Virus record (IMG/VR): IMGVR_UViG_3300030106_004404
Coordinates: 1 to 33,708 of that record
Source: a virus
DNA length: 33,708 nt
Strand: one strand, 5' to 3'
In this document: in pieces, positions 15,622-24,120 of the stretch
Layout: every line of letters starts with the position of its first letter
How positions within the stretch are numbered: position 1 is the stretch's first letter
Position numbers and translations under genes: made by a program
The notes under the pieces: model-generated
Database searches by the model: none
What the model was told of the DNA's origin: nothing
The model's input: only the letters and a program-made list of their open reading frames with translations

Positions 15622-18600
15622 ATGGCTGTTGATAAGTCCATTCCACGATACGACCCTTCCAAATTACTTCCTCCGGAAGAAGAAAACCAAACAAGTTTAA
15701 TGGCATCAATCGGTGCAGGTATTGCAACCGGTTTAATTAAAATTCCTGAAGGGGCCGCATCTTTATACGCAAACATCTATGATCTAACCAATGATACAGA
15801 CACAGCTCTTGAAGTAGAGAAATGGTTTGATGATAATGTTTATAAAAAATTAGGTAACATAGAAGAGAAAGCAGAAGCAACCACTGCTGGTAAAATTACA
15901 GCAGCTCTTGTTAACATTGGTATACCCGGTGGTATTGCATTTAGATATGGAACTAAGGCAGCTAACTGGGCCATCAAGTCTGCTAACAAAGGAAAATATT
16001 TTACCCTTAATAATCCAACCCTAGCTAAAGCAGGACAAAAAGCTTTAGAGTTAAATAAAAAAGGAAAAGCTGCCAGATTTGCAGCCGGTGCGGTAGCTGG
16101 AGGTGTAGCAGAAGGAGTTTTTGTTGCAGACGTAGAAGACTTTGGAACAATAGGAGATTTATTAGGAGGACCAACAGAGTTAGAAGATTTATCTTTTAAA
16201 GAAGGCAAAGATAGAGCAGCGAGATCCATATTAAATAGAGTTAAGTTTGGAACGGAAGGTGCCTTACTTACAGGAGTCATAGGTGGAACAGGTGCAGCCA
16301 TAAAAAAAGTTGCAACCCGAGGTAAAGCTCTCAAGTATTCTAACAGTTGGGGAGATAGAATTTTAAATAGTTTAGCTCACAGATTTAGACCTAGAGGGGA
16401 TATACCTGAAGAAGCTTTTTTAACTAAGAGAGAACAAATTGGAAAAAGATCTAAAGATTTAACTAGAGCTGTTAGTTTATCAAGAGCGGTCGATAGAGAC
16501 ATTGATAGAATCTTTCCTAATATTAAATCTACTTTTAATAAAACAACAAGAGCAGAAAAAGAACAACTCTATAAAGATTTAGAAGATGTTTTATTCTCCG
16601 GGGAAGCTAGTGTAACTGTTGCAGGTCCGCTTCGAAAAGGTACCAAAGTAATTATAAATGATAGAGGGGACACTGGTACCATAGTTGCTTTTAATAAAAA
16701 AAATAAAAAAATGGGGAATATGAATGATAATTATATTGTCAAGATAGACAACAAAAGAATTGCTTCCCAAAAAGATAATATGGTTCTGGATAAATCTATA
16801 ATAGATTCTTACAATCCTTCCGCTGGCCGTGATCAAGCAGGCAGAGTTACAATGGGAGAAATGGATGCTAATCTTATTCAAAAGATTAGTAAAAAACTTT
16901 TAAACAATGGAGCTAATCCTGAACACGTTGCTAATATTTTTCAAAACATAGGATTAATGAGAAGGAAATGGGAGAACATGGCAGAACTTATTCATTCTCA
17001 ACTGCCCATAACTGCTCAACCACAATTTAGATTAATGATAGGGGATCAATTTAAAGGATGGTTAGGAAGAACGTACGGAATTTTTGAAAACAGATCAGCT
17101 ATTCCTTTTTTAAATTATAAACCTGCAGAAGAGGCTTTTAATAAAGTAGTTAATATATTTATGAGACAAAACAGAAAAGCTATTTCAAGAGCAGAAGCTC
17201 AAGGAACTACCCCTCCTACTCCTTTAACTAAAGAACAAGCGGAGTGGGAAGTAGATACTATTTTAAAAAATGCTACGCAAGGAGACAAAGATATTTTAAA
17301 AATAATGAAGGACACTGAAGTCACAAGAGCTTTAAGAGTTCCAACCTTTAATATTAATACAAACTTTGTAAAAGATTCTGTGGCAGCGGATCTTGCTAAG
17401 ACAGATATGTTTCCTAAAAGATTAGAACAAGCAGTAACTAAAGGAAGATATGCAACCATAGGTAAAGAAGGTCTTCCAGAAAAGACTGTTATAGGTAAAG
17501 GAAGTAAAGCATTTAGAGAATTATTTGGAGAGATGAAAGATGTCAGACAAAAAATGTTACATGGAACAGAACGTTTATCCATGGTAGCTAGAAAAAATGA
17601 ATTCTTAACGAACCTGGTAGAAAGATCGGCAAGAAGACAAAGAGAATGGGATGCATTAACACCTGAGCTAAGAGCCACAGCTGCAGGTGGCAGACCATTC
17701 TTGTTTGCAACAGAGGGAGCAGCACGAGCTACCTTAAATAATATAGACGTAGCAAAATACGAAGCAAGACCCTCTGGTTCAGCATGGGGAGAGACTGCGT
17801 CCCAGAACCCTATTATTAATGCGTTTCCTGATGGAGCATGGATGGAAAGATCATTAGCTGAAGCATTAGATACAACACAAAAATCTTTATTTAATAATAA
17901 AACAGTAGGTTTCCTTTATGATTCTTTATTTTTATTTCCTAAAGCTACATCTCAATTTGCTAAGACTGTGTTCTCACCTATTACTCACGCAAGAAACTTT
18001 TTTAGTGCAGCTACTTTTCAAACAGCTAATGGTATCTGGTTTGAAAATCCTAAGACATTAGCCGCTGCATGGAGAGATGCTTTTGGTGCTCTTCAACCTC
18101 AAAGTATAAAACAAAATAGTAAACTAGCTCAAGAGCTTTATGAAGAAGCAGTAGAATTAGGAGTGACTAATACTAATGCAAGAGCTGGAGACATGATGAG
18201 ATTATTTCAGGATGTAGGCAGTACATTCGGCCAAGGAAAGTTAGCTACAGATCGTCTAACTAAAATGATGTTACAACCTAACTGGGCTAAGAAGTTCGCT
18301 AAGTGGAGTCAAGATATGTACGTAGCAGAAGATGACTTCTGGAAACTAGGGAACTGGGTAATGGAAAGATACAGATATAAGAATGCATATAAAAGAGCTT
18401 TTGATAAAGGTTTAATTAAAGAGATGCCTACGGAGAAACAACTTAAATCTATGACCGCAGACATTGTTAGAAATACTGTACCTAACTATGAATATGTTCC
18501 AGAGTTTATTAGAAGTTTAAGAAAACTTCCTGTTGGAAACTTCGTATCATTCCCTGCAGAAATTTTAAGAACTTCTACAGGTATTGTTCAACAAGCAGTA

Positions 18601-19923
18601 AAAGAAATTAATGATCCTATTACAAGAGCCATTGGAATGAAAAGACTAGCTGGGTTTGCAGCAACAACTGCTGTAGTCCCACCGACAATGGTTGAAATGT
18701 TTAAAACAATTTATGATTACACTGACGATGAACTTGAAGCATTAAAAAGATTCTTACCTGACTGGTCTAAAAACTCTACCATCTTACCTATGAAAGATGA
18801 AGAAGGTAATTTAAAATACATAGACTTTAGTCATGGCTTTGCTTATGACACAGTTACAAGACCAGTTCAAACTGTATTAAATATGGTAGCCCAAGGAGAG
18901 ACAGATGAAAAAACTTTAATGGAAGGATTCATGAAAGGGTTAGCCACTTCAACTAAAGAGTTAGGTGCTCCATTTATTTCTGAATCTATTTGGACTGAAG
19001 CATTCTTAGATATAATTAGAGGAGGTGGAAAAACTAAAGACGGAAAAATTTTATACACTGATGCTACACCTATGGGTGAAAGGGTCTCAGCAATTATAGC
19101 TCACGCTGTTAGAGCCCAAGCCCCATTCTCTGCTCAACAAATGATTCGTTTAGGTTTTGCGGCACGAGGAGAACCAAGTAAAACGGTTGGACCATTTAGA
19201 GGAACAGGACAAACTTATGAACTTACTGATGAAGCTCTAGGGTTTACCGGTTACAGACCAGTACCTGTAGATCCAGAACGAAGTTTAGACTTTATGATGA
19301 GTGACTATCAACGTTCAATTAGAAATGCACGTAGAGAATTTAATGCAGAGCTATTAAGAGGAGAAGCAGTGACTCCCCAACAAATTGTCGATAGGTATAT
19401 TATTGCTAACAAAGCTAAGTGGGAAGCAATGAAAGATATGTCTTTAAATATTACGGCCGGGGAAGTATTAGGAGTGCCAACTTGGAAATTAAGTTCTGTC
19501 CTAGGAAGAATTTCTCAAAAAGATGCTCTGTCTCTAGCTACTACTAATTTTTTTATTCCATTTAATATTTCAGAAAATGTACGGAAAGTTTTCCAAGAAA
19601 ATGCTGATAAATTAGGAGTGTCAAATCCTTATTGGGAAGCTGCATCAATGTTAGGGTCTTTAAAAAGTTTAATGAGTACTTTTAATTTAGACATGGAAGA
19701 ATGGCCAGATTTAATTGACCAATTTAATTTAAATCCTTCTCCATTACCTCAGGGTAACCTACAACAAACACCATCCGGTGCAAGTGCTATAAATCCTCAG
19801 GTTTATAACCGTCTTCCACTTACTTTGAATCCAATTACAGGGTTGACACAGACACAGACTGCGCTACTATCTCCGGGTGACCAGGTATTGGCACAAAGAT
19901 TAAATAGGAACAGATTAACATGA
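15622..19923 (+). CDS. Giant internal virion / ejection protein (1433 aa)
   Basis: This is the longest gene here, starting after AGGAGG at 15610-15615. Hydrophobic Gly/Ala-rich helices occur near the N-terminus (ASIGAGIATGLIKIPEG; AARFAAGAVAGGVAEG at about residues 149-165; ALLTGVIGGTGAAIKKV at about 213-230). The remainder is largely helical and basic, with a central region of aromatic and Asn-rich segments (ITHARNFFSAATFQTANG) and a Pro/Gln-rich C-terminus. Length and order are similar to T7 gp16 (1318 residues), the inner-membrane and translocation ejection protein, but I do not see a lytic transglycosylase motif. Its stop codon overlaps the holin candidate (ATGA). The structural role is inferred from size, place and composition. 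Confidence 0.75.
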   Translation: MAVDKSIPRYDPSKLLPPEEENQTSLMASIGAGIATGLIKIPEGAASLYANIYDLTNDTDTALEVEKWFDDNVYKKLGNIEEKAEATTAGKITAALVNIGIPGGIAFRYGTKAANWAIKSANKGKYFTLNNPTLAKAGQKALELNKKGKAARFAAGAVAGGVAEGVFVADVEDFGTIGDLLGGPTELEDLSFKEGKDRAARSILNRVKFGTEGALLTGVIGGTGAAIKKVATRGKALKYSNSWGDRILNSLAHRFRPRGDIPEEAFLTKREQIGKRSKDLTRAVSLSRAVDRDIDRIFPNIKSTFNKTTRAEKEQLYKDLEDVLFSGEASVTVAGPLRKGTKVIINDRGDTGTIVAFNKKNKKMGNMNDNYIVKIDNKRIASQKDNMVLDKSIIDSYNPSAGRDQAGRVTMGEMDANLIQKISKKLLNNGANPEHVANIFQNIGLMRRKWENMAELIHSQLPITAQPQFRLMIGDQFKGWLGRTYGIFENRSAIPFLNYKPAEEAFNKVVNIFMRQNRKAISRAEAQGTTPPTPLTKEQAEWEVDTILKNATQGDKDILKIMKDTEVTRALRVPTFNINTNFVKDSVAADLAKTDMFPKRLEQAVTKGRYATIGKEGLPEKTVIGKGSKAFRELFGEMKDVRQKMLHGTERLSMVARKNEFLTNLVERSARRQREWDALTPELRATAAGGRPFLFATEGAARATLNNIDVAKYEARPSGSAWGETASQNPIINAFPDGAWMERSLAEALDTTQKSLFNNKTVGFLYDSLFLFPKATSQFAKTVFSPITHARNFFSAATFQTANGIWFENPKTLAAAWRDAFGALQPQSIKQNSKLAQELYEEAVELGVTNTNARAGDMMRLFQDVGSTFGQGKLATDRLTKMMLQPNWAKKFAKWSQDMYVAEDDFWKLGNWVMERYRYKNAYKRAFDKGLIKEMPTEKQLKSMTADIVRNTVPNYEYVPEFIRSLRKLPVGNFVSFPAEILRTSTGIVQQAVKEINDPITRAIGMKRLAGFAATTAVVPPTMVEMFKTIYDYTDDELEALKRFLPDWSKNSTILPMKDEEGNLKYIDFSHGFAYDTVTRPVQTVLNMVAQGETDEKTLMEGFMKGLATSTKELGAPFISESIWTEAFLDIIRGGGKTKDGKILYTDATPMGERVSAIIAHAVRAQAPFSAQQMIRLGFAARGEPSKTVGPFRGTGQTYELTDEALGFTGYRPVPVDPERSLDFMMSDYQRSIRNARREFNAELLRGEAVTPQQIVDRYIIANKAKWEAMKDMSLNITAGEVLGVPTWKLSSVLGRISQKDALSLATTNFFIPFNISENVRKVFQENADKLGVSNPYWEAASMLGSLKSLMSTFNLDMEEWPDLIDQFNLNPSPLPQGNLQQTPSGASAINPQVYNRLPLTLNPITGLTQTQTALLSPGDQVLAQRLNRNRLT

Positions 19924-20132
19924 CGCCCAGAACAACTAGAGAATCTATTATTAGTTTAGAAGGACACATCACGGGATTAAAACGTGATGTAGATAATATC
20001 AAGAAAAACGATTTGCTACATATGCATCAGGACATAGAGAAATTGGGCGGCAAGATAGATAAAATCTATTGGGTATTATTAGCAACGGTGGGGGCTGTTG
20101 CACTTCAACTTTTCAATACATTTATTGCATAA
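19920..20132 (+). CDS. Holin candidate, XhlA-like (70 aa)
   Basis: Residues 10-45 form a polar, coiled-coil-like helix, and residues 50-69 (YWVLLATVGAVALQLFNTFI) are a single C-terminal membrane segment. This architecture, coiled coil then one C-terminal helix at about 70-90 residues, is that of XhlA-type proteins, which work with a holin and endolysin in lysis. The start overlaps the end of the giant virion protein (ATGA) and its own stop overlaps the endolysin start (TAATG), so it sits exactly where a holin is expected. The role is inferred from topology and neighbour. Confidence 0.7.
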   Translation: MTPRTTRESIISLEGHITGLKRDVDNIKKNDLLHMHQDIEKLGGKIDKIYWVLLATVGAVALQLFNTFIA

Positions 20133-20608
20133 TGAATCTTTCACGTAACTTTAGCTTGCAAGAGCTTATAAAATCAGACACTGCTATTCGTAAAGGTATA
20201 GATAATAATCCTAACGCAGATCAAATAGAAAAATTAAAAGCACTATGCGAAAATATTTTACAGCCAGTGCGTGATCACTTTGGCAGAGTTAAGGTGACTA
20301 GCGGATACCGAAGCCCAGAATTGTGTACTGCTATCGGCAGTTCAGTTAATTCACAGCACGCGAAGGCTGAGGCCGCAGACTTCGAAGTAATGGGCACAGA
20401 TAATGCTGAACTTGCTGACTGGATCAAAGACAACCTTCCATATGATCAATTGATCCTCGAGTACTACACTCTCGGAGAACCAAACAGTGGGTGGATCCAC
20501 TGCAGCTACATACCTGAAGGTAGCCGTGCACAATTTATGCACGCATACAGACAAGAAGGAAAGACAAAATACAAACCTATTATTGGAAAGGCGACGGACT
20601 TAATCTAA
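20132..20608 (+). CDS. Endolysin, peptidase M15 type (158 aa)
   Basis: The ATG at 20132 forms TAATG with the upstream stop; a longer frame opening at 20069 would overlap the holin candidate and is unlikely. The protein fits the Peptidase_M15_3 family of zinc D-Ala-D-Ala or L-Ala-D-Glu peptidases: VTSGYRSPELC (residues 55-65), SQHAKAEAADF with H76 and D83 as zinc ligands, YDQLILEY (104-111) and SGWIHCSY with H123 as third ligand. A family 158 residues long without signal peptide needs a holin to reach the murein, consistent with its neighbours. It should cleave peptidoglycan peptides at the end of infection. Recognition is strong. Confidence 0.92.
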   Translation: MNLSRNFSLQELIKSDTAIRKGIDNNPNADQIEKLKALCENILQPVRDHFGRVKVTSGYRSPELCTAIGSSVNSQHAKAEAADFEVMGTDNAELADWIKDNLPYDQLILEYYTLGEPNSGWIHCSYIPEGSRAQFMHAYRQEGKTKYKPIIGKATDLI

Positions 20609-20736
20609 TGAAAAAAACATTTGCACAACACATGCAAGATCTAACTAGCTGGTTTAATAGATATGAATTACAGTATAGAGTCTTAATGCTTCTTGCAGTT
20701 ATCTATTTACTAGTTACTCATCACATTACTTGCTAA
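20608..20736 (+). CDS. Small single-pass membrane protein in lysis cassette (42 aa)
   Basis: The ATG overlaps the endolysin stop by one base (TAATG). An amphipathic N-terminal helix (residues 1-24) precedes one membrane segment of about 14 residues (LMLLAVIYLLVT), ending HHITC with a terminal Cys. Position suggests a lysis accessory such as a second holin, antiholin or spanin-like partner. There is no family match I can name. Confidence 0.6.
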   Translation: MKKTFAQHMQDLTSWFNRYELQYRVLMLLAVIYLLVTHHITC

Positions 20737-20754
20737 TCTTAAAGGAGGGAACTT

Positions 20755-20850
20755 ATGATTGTTTCTTTTTACAATAGGCTAAATGCATTATTGAATAACC
20801 ACCAAGGTTTGGTGTTATTTGTAATGCTGGTGGCTATTATTATAAAATAG
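20755..20850 (+). CDS. Tiny membrane protein (31 aa)
   Basis: A strong ribosome site, AAAGGAGGG at 20741-20749, is followed by ATG at 20755. The peptide has a polar first half and a hydrophobic C-terminal segment (GLVLFVMLVAIIIK). The good site and the position at the end of the lysis cassette support translation. It may be a holin-like or regulatory microprotein. Nothing else can be said from the sequence. Confidence 0.55.
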   Translation: MIVSFYNRLNALLNNHQGLVLFVMLVAIIIK

Positions 20851-20898
20851 TGGATTTTGGAATTTTGCGCGCCCCACGCGTATATCCTACTAAATCCA
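20851..20898. terminator. Possible bidirectional stem-loop between convergent genes
   Basis: TGGATTT at 20851-20857 pairs with AAATCCA at 20892-20898, the second arm overlapping the helicase stop codon. Inside lies an unusually GC-rich patch (20867-20880) where CGCG at 20868-20871 can pair with CGCG at 20877-20880. No long T-run follows on the plus strand; TTTT appears on the minus strand a little downstream. It is a candidate terminator for both converging transcripts, with weak support. Confidence 0.3.
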
Positions 20899-22320
20899 TG
20901 ATTTAAGTTCTTCGCCCATTACCTTAGAAGCGATATTTACCTTCTTTTTAAGAGCTTTGACTATTTTGTTGTCTACTGTATCTTCAGCTATTATATCAAT
21001 GTAGGTAACTGGAAGTTTTTGACCAATACGGTGAATACGGTCTTGTGACTGTAATCGTTTTTCCAGATCATACCCATTTGAGTAGTAAATCATGGTTGAT
21101 GCAGCAGTCAACGTGATTCCATATCCACCGGTTGCAGGAGTTCCTACCAGGAATCTTACGTTTTCATCATTTTGAAATTTACGAATATTATCTTGTCTTT
21201 CTTCTTGTGGCGTTAGTCCATAATAATCGACCACGGACCCCGGACCATATTCTTTTACAATAGCTTGAATAATAGAAGTTATATCATATTGAAAATGTGC
21301 CCAAATAACTACCTTTCCTTCTATTTCATCTAAGACATTCATTAATTCATCTACTCTATTATTTTTTATAGGTTGAGTAGTCCCATCATCAGCTTTAAAA
21401 TGACCACAAGTAATTTGTTGGAGTCTCATCAATTGTGTCAAAACTGTGGCGGTGGTTGTAACCTTACCATTAAGATAAGCTAATGCTTCTTCTTTCATTT
21501 GTTTATAAATTTTTGATTGATCTGGAGTTAAAGTGATCATTCTTTTCATAAAAGTTTTATCGGGTAAATCCAAACAATCTTCTTTTAAAACTCTATAAGA
21601 AAAGTCTTTCAGTTTATCAGAAAGTTCTCCCAAATTTTTATAGGCAGCCACCACCTGGACCTGTCTTCCTCCAAATCTCATTGTTTTCATTTCTGCATAT
21701 CTATTTCTAAAAGAATAATAAGAAGCAAAGTTTAATAACCAAGGACTTAAAAACTCACATTGAGTATAGAGATCTAAGGGATTTCTAGTTACAGGAGAAC
21801 CAGTAAGAATTCTTCTATACTTTGAGTACTCGGCTAATTTTAAAATATTTTTAGTTCTTTTAGCTTTAGGGTTTTTAATAGTTGTAGATTCATCAATAGC
21901 CATTAAAGAATTATGACAAGATAAAAATTTATATGCAAAATTAGTTCCTTTAGGGGTACTTAAAGCTTCTACATTCATCACTAAAATATGTAAATTAGAT
22001 GTAAGTTTAAATAACTCATTTAATTTTTCTTGTTGTTTTTTAGTAATAGCTGCTTGCCATAAAACTGCCTCATTTTCGACATGATCTGGTAAATGTTGAG
22101 GAACTTCTTGTTCATACCAAGTTTTAATAACGCCTTTAGGGGCAATTATTAATACTCCATTTATTTTTCCTTTATCATACAGCATGGAAATATTATCGAT
22201 GAGAACTTTAGATTTACCTGTTCCCATCTCCATAAAATAAGCAAAAGTTTCCTTATTCCAGGATTTTTCCAAAGCAGTAAGTTGATGCGCGTACGGCTTT
22301 GTTTTAAATTTGTAATTCAT
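20890..22320 (-). CDS. SNF2-type DEAD/DEAH-box helicase (476 aa)
   Basis: This is a superfamily 2 ATPase of the SNF2 class on the opposite strand from nearly all other genes. Visible motifs are Q-like HQLTALEK (12-19), Walker A MGTGKS (32-37), LIIAPKGVIKTW (Ia), the DEST box 143-146 in AIDESTTIKN, LTGSP (172-176), VVIWAHFQYD (IV), and LVGTPATGGYGITLTAAS followed by QSQDRIHRIGQ (V and VI, 391-434). The RIHRIGQ form is typical of SNF2 proteins. At 476 residues it is a minimal motor without extra domains. Such enzymes translocate on double-stranded DNA, and phages use them in replication, recombination or DNA remodelling. Its promoter overlaps the one for the rightward replication genes. Confidence 0.93.
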   Translation of the reverse strand: MNYKFKTKPYAHQLTALEKSWNKETFAYFMEMGTGKSKVLIDNISMLYDKGKINGVLIIAPKGVIKTWYEQEVPQHLPDHVENEAVLWQAAITKKQQEKLNELFKLTSNLHILVMNVEALSTPKGTNFAYKFLSCHNSLMAIDESTTIKNPKAKRTKNILKLAEYSKYRRILTGSPVTRNPLDLYTQCEFLSPWLLNFASYYSFRNRYAEMKTMRFGGRQVQVVAAYKNLGELSDKLKDFSYRVLKEDCLDLPDKTFMKRMITLTPDQSKIYKQMKEEALAYLNGKVTTTATVLTQLMRLQQITCGHFKADDGTTQPIKNNRVDELMNVLDEIEGKVVIWAHFQYDITSIIQAIVKEYGPGSVVDYYGLTPQEERQDNIRKFQNDENVRFLVGTPATGGYGITLTAASTMIYYSNGYDLEKRLQSQDRIHRIGQKLPVTYIDIIAEDTVDNKIVKALKKKVNIASKVMGEELKSWI

Positions 22321-22339
22321 AATTTTTATTTTTTCTTTC

Positions 22340-22367
22340 TTGACTTCTATATATAGATAGTTATATT
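22340..22367 (+). promoter_or_regulatory. Sigma70-type promoter for rightward replication operon
   Basis: TTGACT at 22340-22345 and TATATT at 22362-22367 are separated by 16 bases. Transcription would start about 22373-22375, only one to three bases before the ATG at 22376, so the first message is probably leaderless. The spacer contains the 12-base palindrome TCTATATATAGA (22346-22357). The same hexamers and spacing recur at 33049-33076. Confidence 0.65.
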
Positions 22368-22376
22368 GTTTGTCAA
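22348..22376 (-). promoter_or_regulatory. Sigma70-type promoter for the leftward helicase
   Basis: Read on the minus strand, TTGACA (plus-strand 22371-22376) and TATATA (22348-22353) are separated by exactly 17 bases, a near-consensus promoter. Transcription would start near 22341, leaving a leader of about 20 bases before the helicase ATG at 22320. It lies almost fully on top of the rightward promoter, so RNA polymerase cannot occupy both. Confidence 0.65.
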
Positions 22377-22798
22377 TGAGAAAGATACAACAAGATGTTT
22401 TTAGTAGCTTAAAATGTGGACCTACTCCAGATAAATATGATCCGGAGGCAGTAGTTTATGTTATTCAGGAAATTCCTGGTACTAAAGAAGGCAGACCTAA
22501 AATAAATATTATGGGTGCAGCAGGATATGGAAAATTAAAATTTTTATTACCTGAACTTTCACAAATTATATTTTCTCCTGGTCCTTTAATTTATAAATTA
22601 AGACAAGGACTTAAAAATATTTCTAAAAAAGATTATTTATTATTAACTGGAGATCCAGCAATAATTGGAGTAGCTTGTTCTATCGTTTCAGAAAATACAA
22701 ATGGAAAATTTAAATTGTTAAAATGGGATAAACAAGAAAGAAAATATTATCCTATTGAAATTAATCTACACGAGAAAGGAGAAATAGATGGCAATTGA
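22376..22798 (+). CDS. Conserved phage protein, unknown, first gene of replication operon (140 aa)
   Basis: I chose the ATG at 22376; an in-frame TTG at 22370 lies before the predicted transcription start. No ribosome site precedes the ATG, which fits a leaderless message. The protein has a mixed alpha/beta pattern: AVVYVIQEIPGTKEGRPKINIMGAAGYGKLKFLLPE, then DYLLLTGDPAIIGVACSIVSE, then GKFKLLKWDKQERKYYPIEINL. The DYLLLTGDPxxIG region and the C-terminal strand pattern are familiar from other marine phages where the protein is also uncharacterised. There is no Walker A or known DNA-binding motif. Being first in the early operon it may be a replication or host-takeover factor. It overlaps the next gene by 11 bases. 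Confidence 0.75.
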   Translation: MRKIQQDVFSSLKCGPTPDKYDPEAVVYVIQEIPGTKEGRPKINIMGAAGYGKLKFLLPELSQIIFSPGPLIYKLRQGLKNISKKDYLLLTGDPAIIGVACSIVSENTNGKFKLLKWDKQERKYYPIEINLHEKGEIDGN

Positions 22799-23339
22799 TT
22801 TTGAAAAAGACCAGGAAGATTTATTAAATAGAACAGAAAATATTGATAAACTTGCTGATAAAATAAAAAACTTAGAAAGTTTACAAACTCGACTTGACTT
22901 ACAAGAAGAGAATCTTAAAAACACTAAAAAAGAAATTGAAAATTTATCTGGAGAAGTGATACCAACTATGATGTCTGAGATGGGTTTATCCCAACTTAAA
23001 CTAGCAGATGGTTCTTCTGTAGATGTAAAGCCGCATTATAGCGCTACAATTACCCAAGCGAATAAAGAAGCGGCGTTTAACTGGCTTCGTAACAATGGAC
23101 TAGGAGATATAATCAAAAACGAGATATCCGTATCTTTTGGTCGCAACGAAGATAACAAGGCAGCTGATTATGCTGTTCTTGCAAAGAGTAATGGGTTTGA
23201 ACCGACACAGAAGTTGAAGGTCGAGCCCATGACTCTTAAAGCGTTAGTCCGCGAGCGTATTGAGGCAGGGAATCCCATGCCAGCGGAAATTTTCAATGTA
23301 TTCATTGGAAATAAAACAACAATAAAAAGGAAACAATAA
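22788..23339 (+). CDS. Conserved phage replication-region protein with coiled coil (183 aa)
   Basis: The ATG overlaps the upstream gene and follows a good GAAAGGAG site. Residues 1-60 form a long charged coiled coil (DKIKNLESLQTRLDLQEENL and onward). The second part is a globular domain: VIPTMMSEMGLSQLKLADGS, VDVKPHYSATIT, AAFNWLRNNGLGDIIKNEIS, VSFGR and LKALVRERIEAGNPMPAEIF. The arrangement is one I know from many marine podovirus-like phages, always next to the following gene, without a proven function. The third base and GC content rise in the second half compared with neighbours. A role in single-strand DNA handling or as a partner of the following protein is possible. Confidence 0.75.
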   Translation: MAIDFEKDQEDLLNRTENIDKLADKIKNLESLQTRLDLQEENLKNTKKEIENLSGEVIPTMMSEMGLSQLKLADGSSVDVKPHYSATITQANKEAAFNWLRNNGLGDIIKNEISVSFGRNEDNKAADYAVLAKSNGFEPTQKLKVEPMTLKALVRERIEAGNPMPAEIFNVFIGNKTTIKRKQ

Positions 23340-23341
23340 AC

Positions 23342-24112
23342 ATGAAAAATGAAACAGACGTTGCAGTACGTAACACTGCCGGAGCATTGTCTTCAAATTT
23401 ATTTGAAGCAGATGCTAATAAAGGGGCTCAGAACATTCAGCAAGATGATCTTGCATTGCCTTTCTTGAAAGTTCTAGGTCATTTATCACCGGAGATCAAC
23501 AAACAGCATGCGAAATACATAGAAGGGGCACAACCTGGTATGATTATCAATACTGTTACTAAAGAGTTGTTTGATGGTGCAAAGGGAATCAATGTACTTC
23601 CTGTCTTTTATAAAAGACAATACATTGAATGGCAAGATAGAGGAGCTAGTATGGGCGCACCAGTGAACATATATGAAGCTTCTGATACATTGCCTAAAAC
23701 TCAAAGAAGTAAGGATAACAAAGATAGATTAGCTAATGGTAACTATTTAGAAACCACAGCGAGTCACTTTGTAATTCTTCTAGGTAAAACTCCAACCACA
23801 GCATTAATTTCAATGAAGGCCACTCAACTCAAAGTGAGTAGAACATGGAATTCATTAATGATGGGAATTAAAATGCAAGGCAAGAATGGATTGTTTACCC
23901 CGCCAACTTACAGCCATATTTATAATCTAAAAGCTGTTCAAATGTCTAATGACAAAGGAACATGGTTTGGATGGGATGTGTCTTTAAAAGGACCGGTGGA
24001 AGATAAATCCATTTATGAAGTAGCTAAAACTTTTTCTACTAGAGTGAATAAAGGAGAAGTAGAAGCGAAACATGAGTCTGGCATAGAACCCAAAAAGGAA
24101 ATTAATTTATAA
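23342..24112 (+). CDS. Probable single-stranded-DNA-binding-like phage protein (256 aa)
   Basis: The start follows AAGGAAAC. A flexible N-terminus leads into DDLALPFLKVLGHLSPEINKQHAKYIEGAQPGMIINTVTKELFDG (residues 36-80), then VLPVFYKRQYIEWQ, a beta-rich core with TASHFVILL and TTALISMKATQLKVSRTWNS, and a charged C-terminal tail. This is a widespread phage family that some annotations call ssDNA-binding protein. The beta-rich core and the acidic or polar tail agree with that, but I cannot show an OB fold by eye. It sits just before primase and helicase. Sure about the family resemblance, unsure about function. Confidence 0.7.
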   Translation: MKNETDVAVRNTAGALSSNLFEADANKGAQNIQQDDLALPFLKVLGHLSPEINKQHAKYIEGAQPGMIINTVTKELFDGAKGINVLPVFYKRQYIEWQDRGASMGAPVNIYEASDTLPKTQRSKDNKDRLANGNYLETTASHFVILLGKTPTTALISMKATQLKVSRTWNSLMMGIKMQGKNGLFTPPTYSHIYNLKAVQMSNDKGTWFGWDVSLKGPVEDKSIYEVAKTFSTRVNKGEVEAKHESGIEPKKEINL

Positions 24113-24120
24113 TTTCTAAG

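Noticed and set aside
15840-16334. 164-residue minus-strand frame inside the giant virion protein gene
   Set aside because: Biased Pro/Ala/Ser composition, no promoter or ribosome site, and the plus-strand frame is clearly the coding one.
17199-17678. 159-residue minus-strand frame inside the giant virion protein gene
   Set aside because: No motif and no initiation signals; mirror of plus-strand coding sequence.
19849-19880. TTGACA inside the end of the giant virion protein gene as a promoter for the lysis cassette
   Set aside because: No matching -10 box at a usable distance; the region is GC-richer coding sequence.
20069-20131. Upstream extension of the endolysin frame
   Set aside because: It would overlap the holin candidate and lacks a ribosome site; ATG 20132 forms the same TAATG junction as many genes here.
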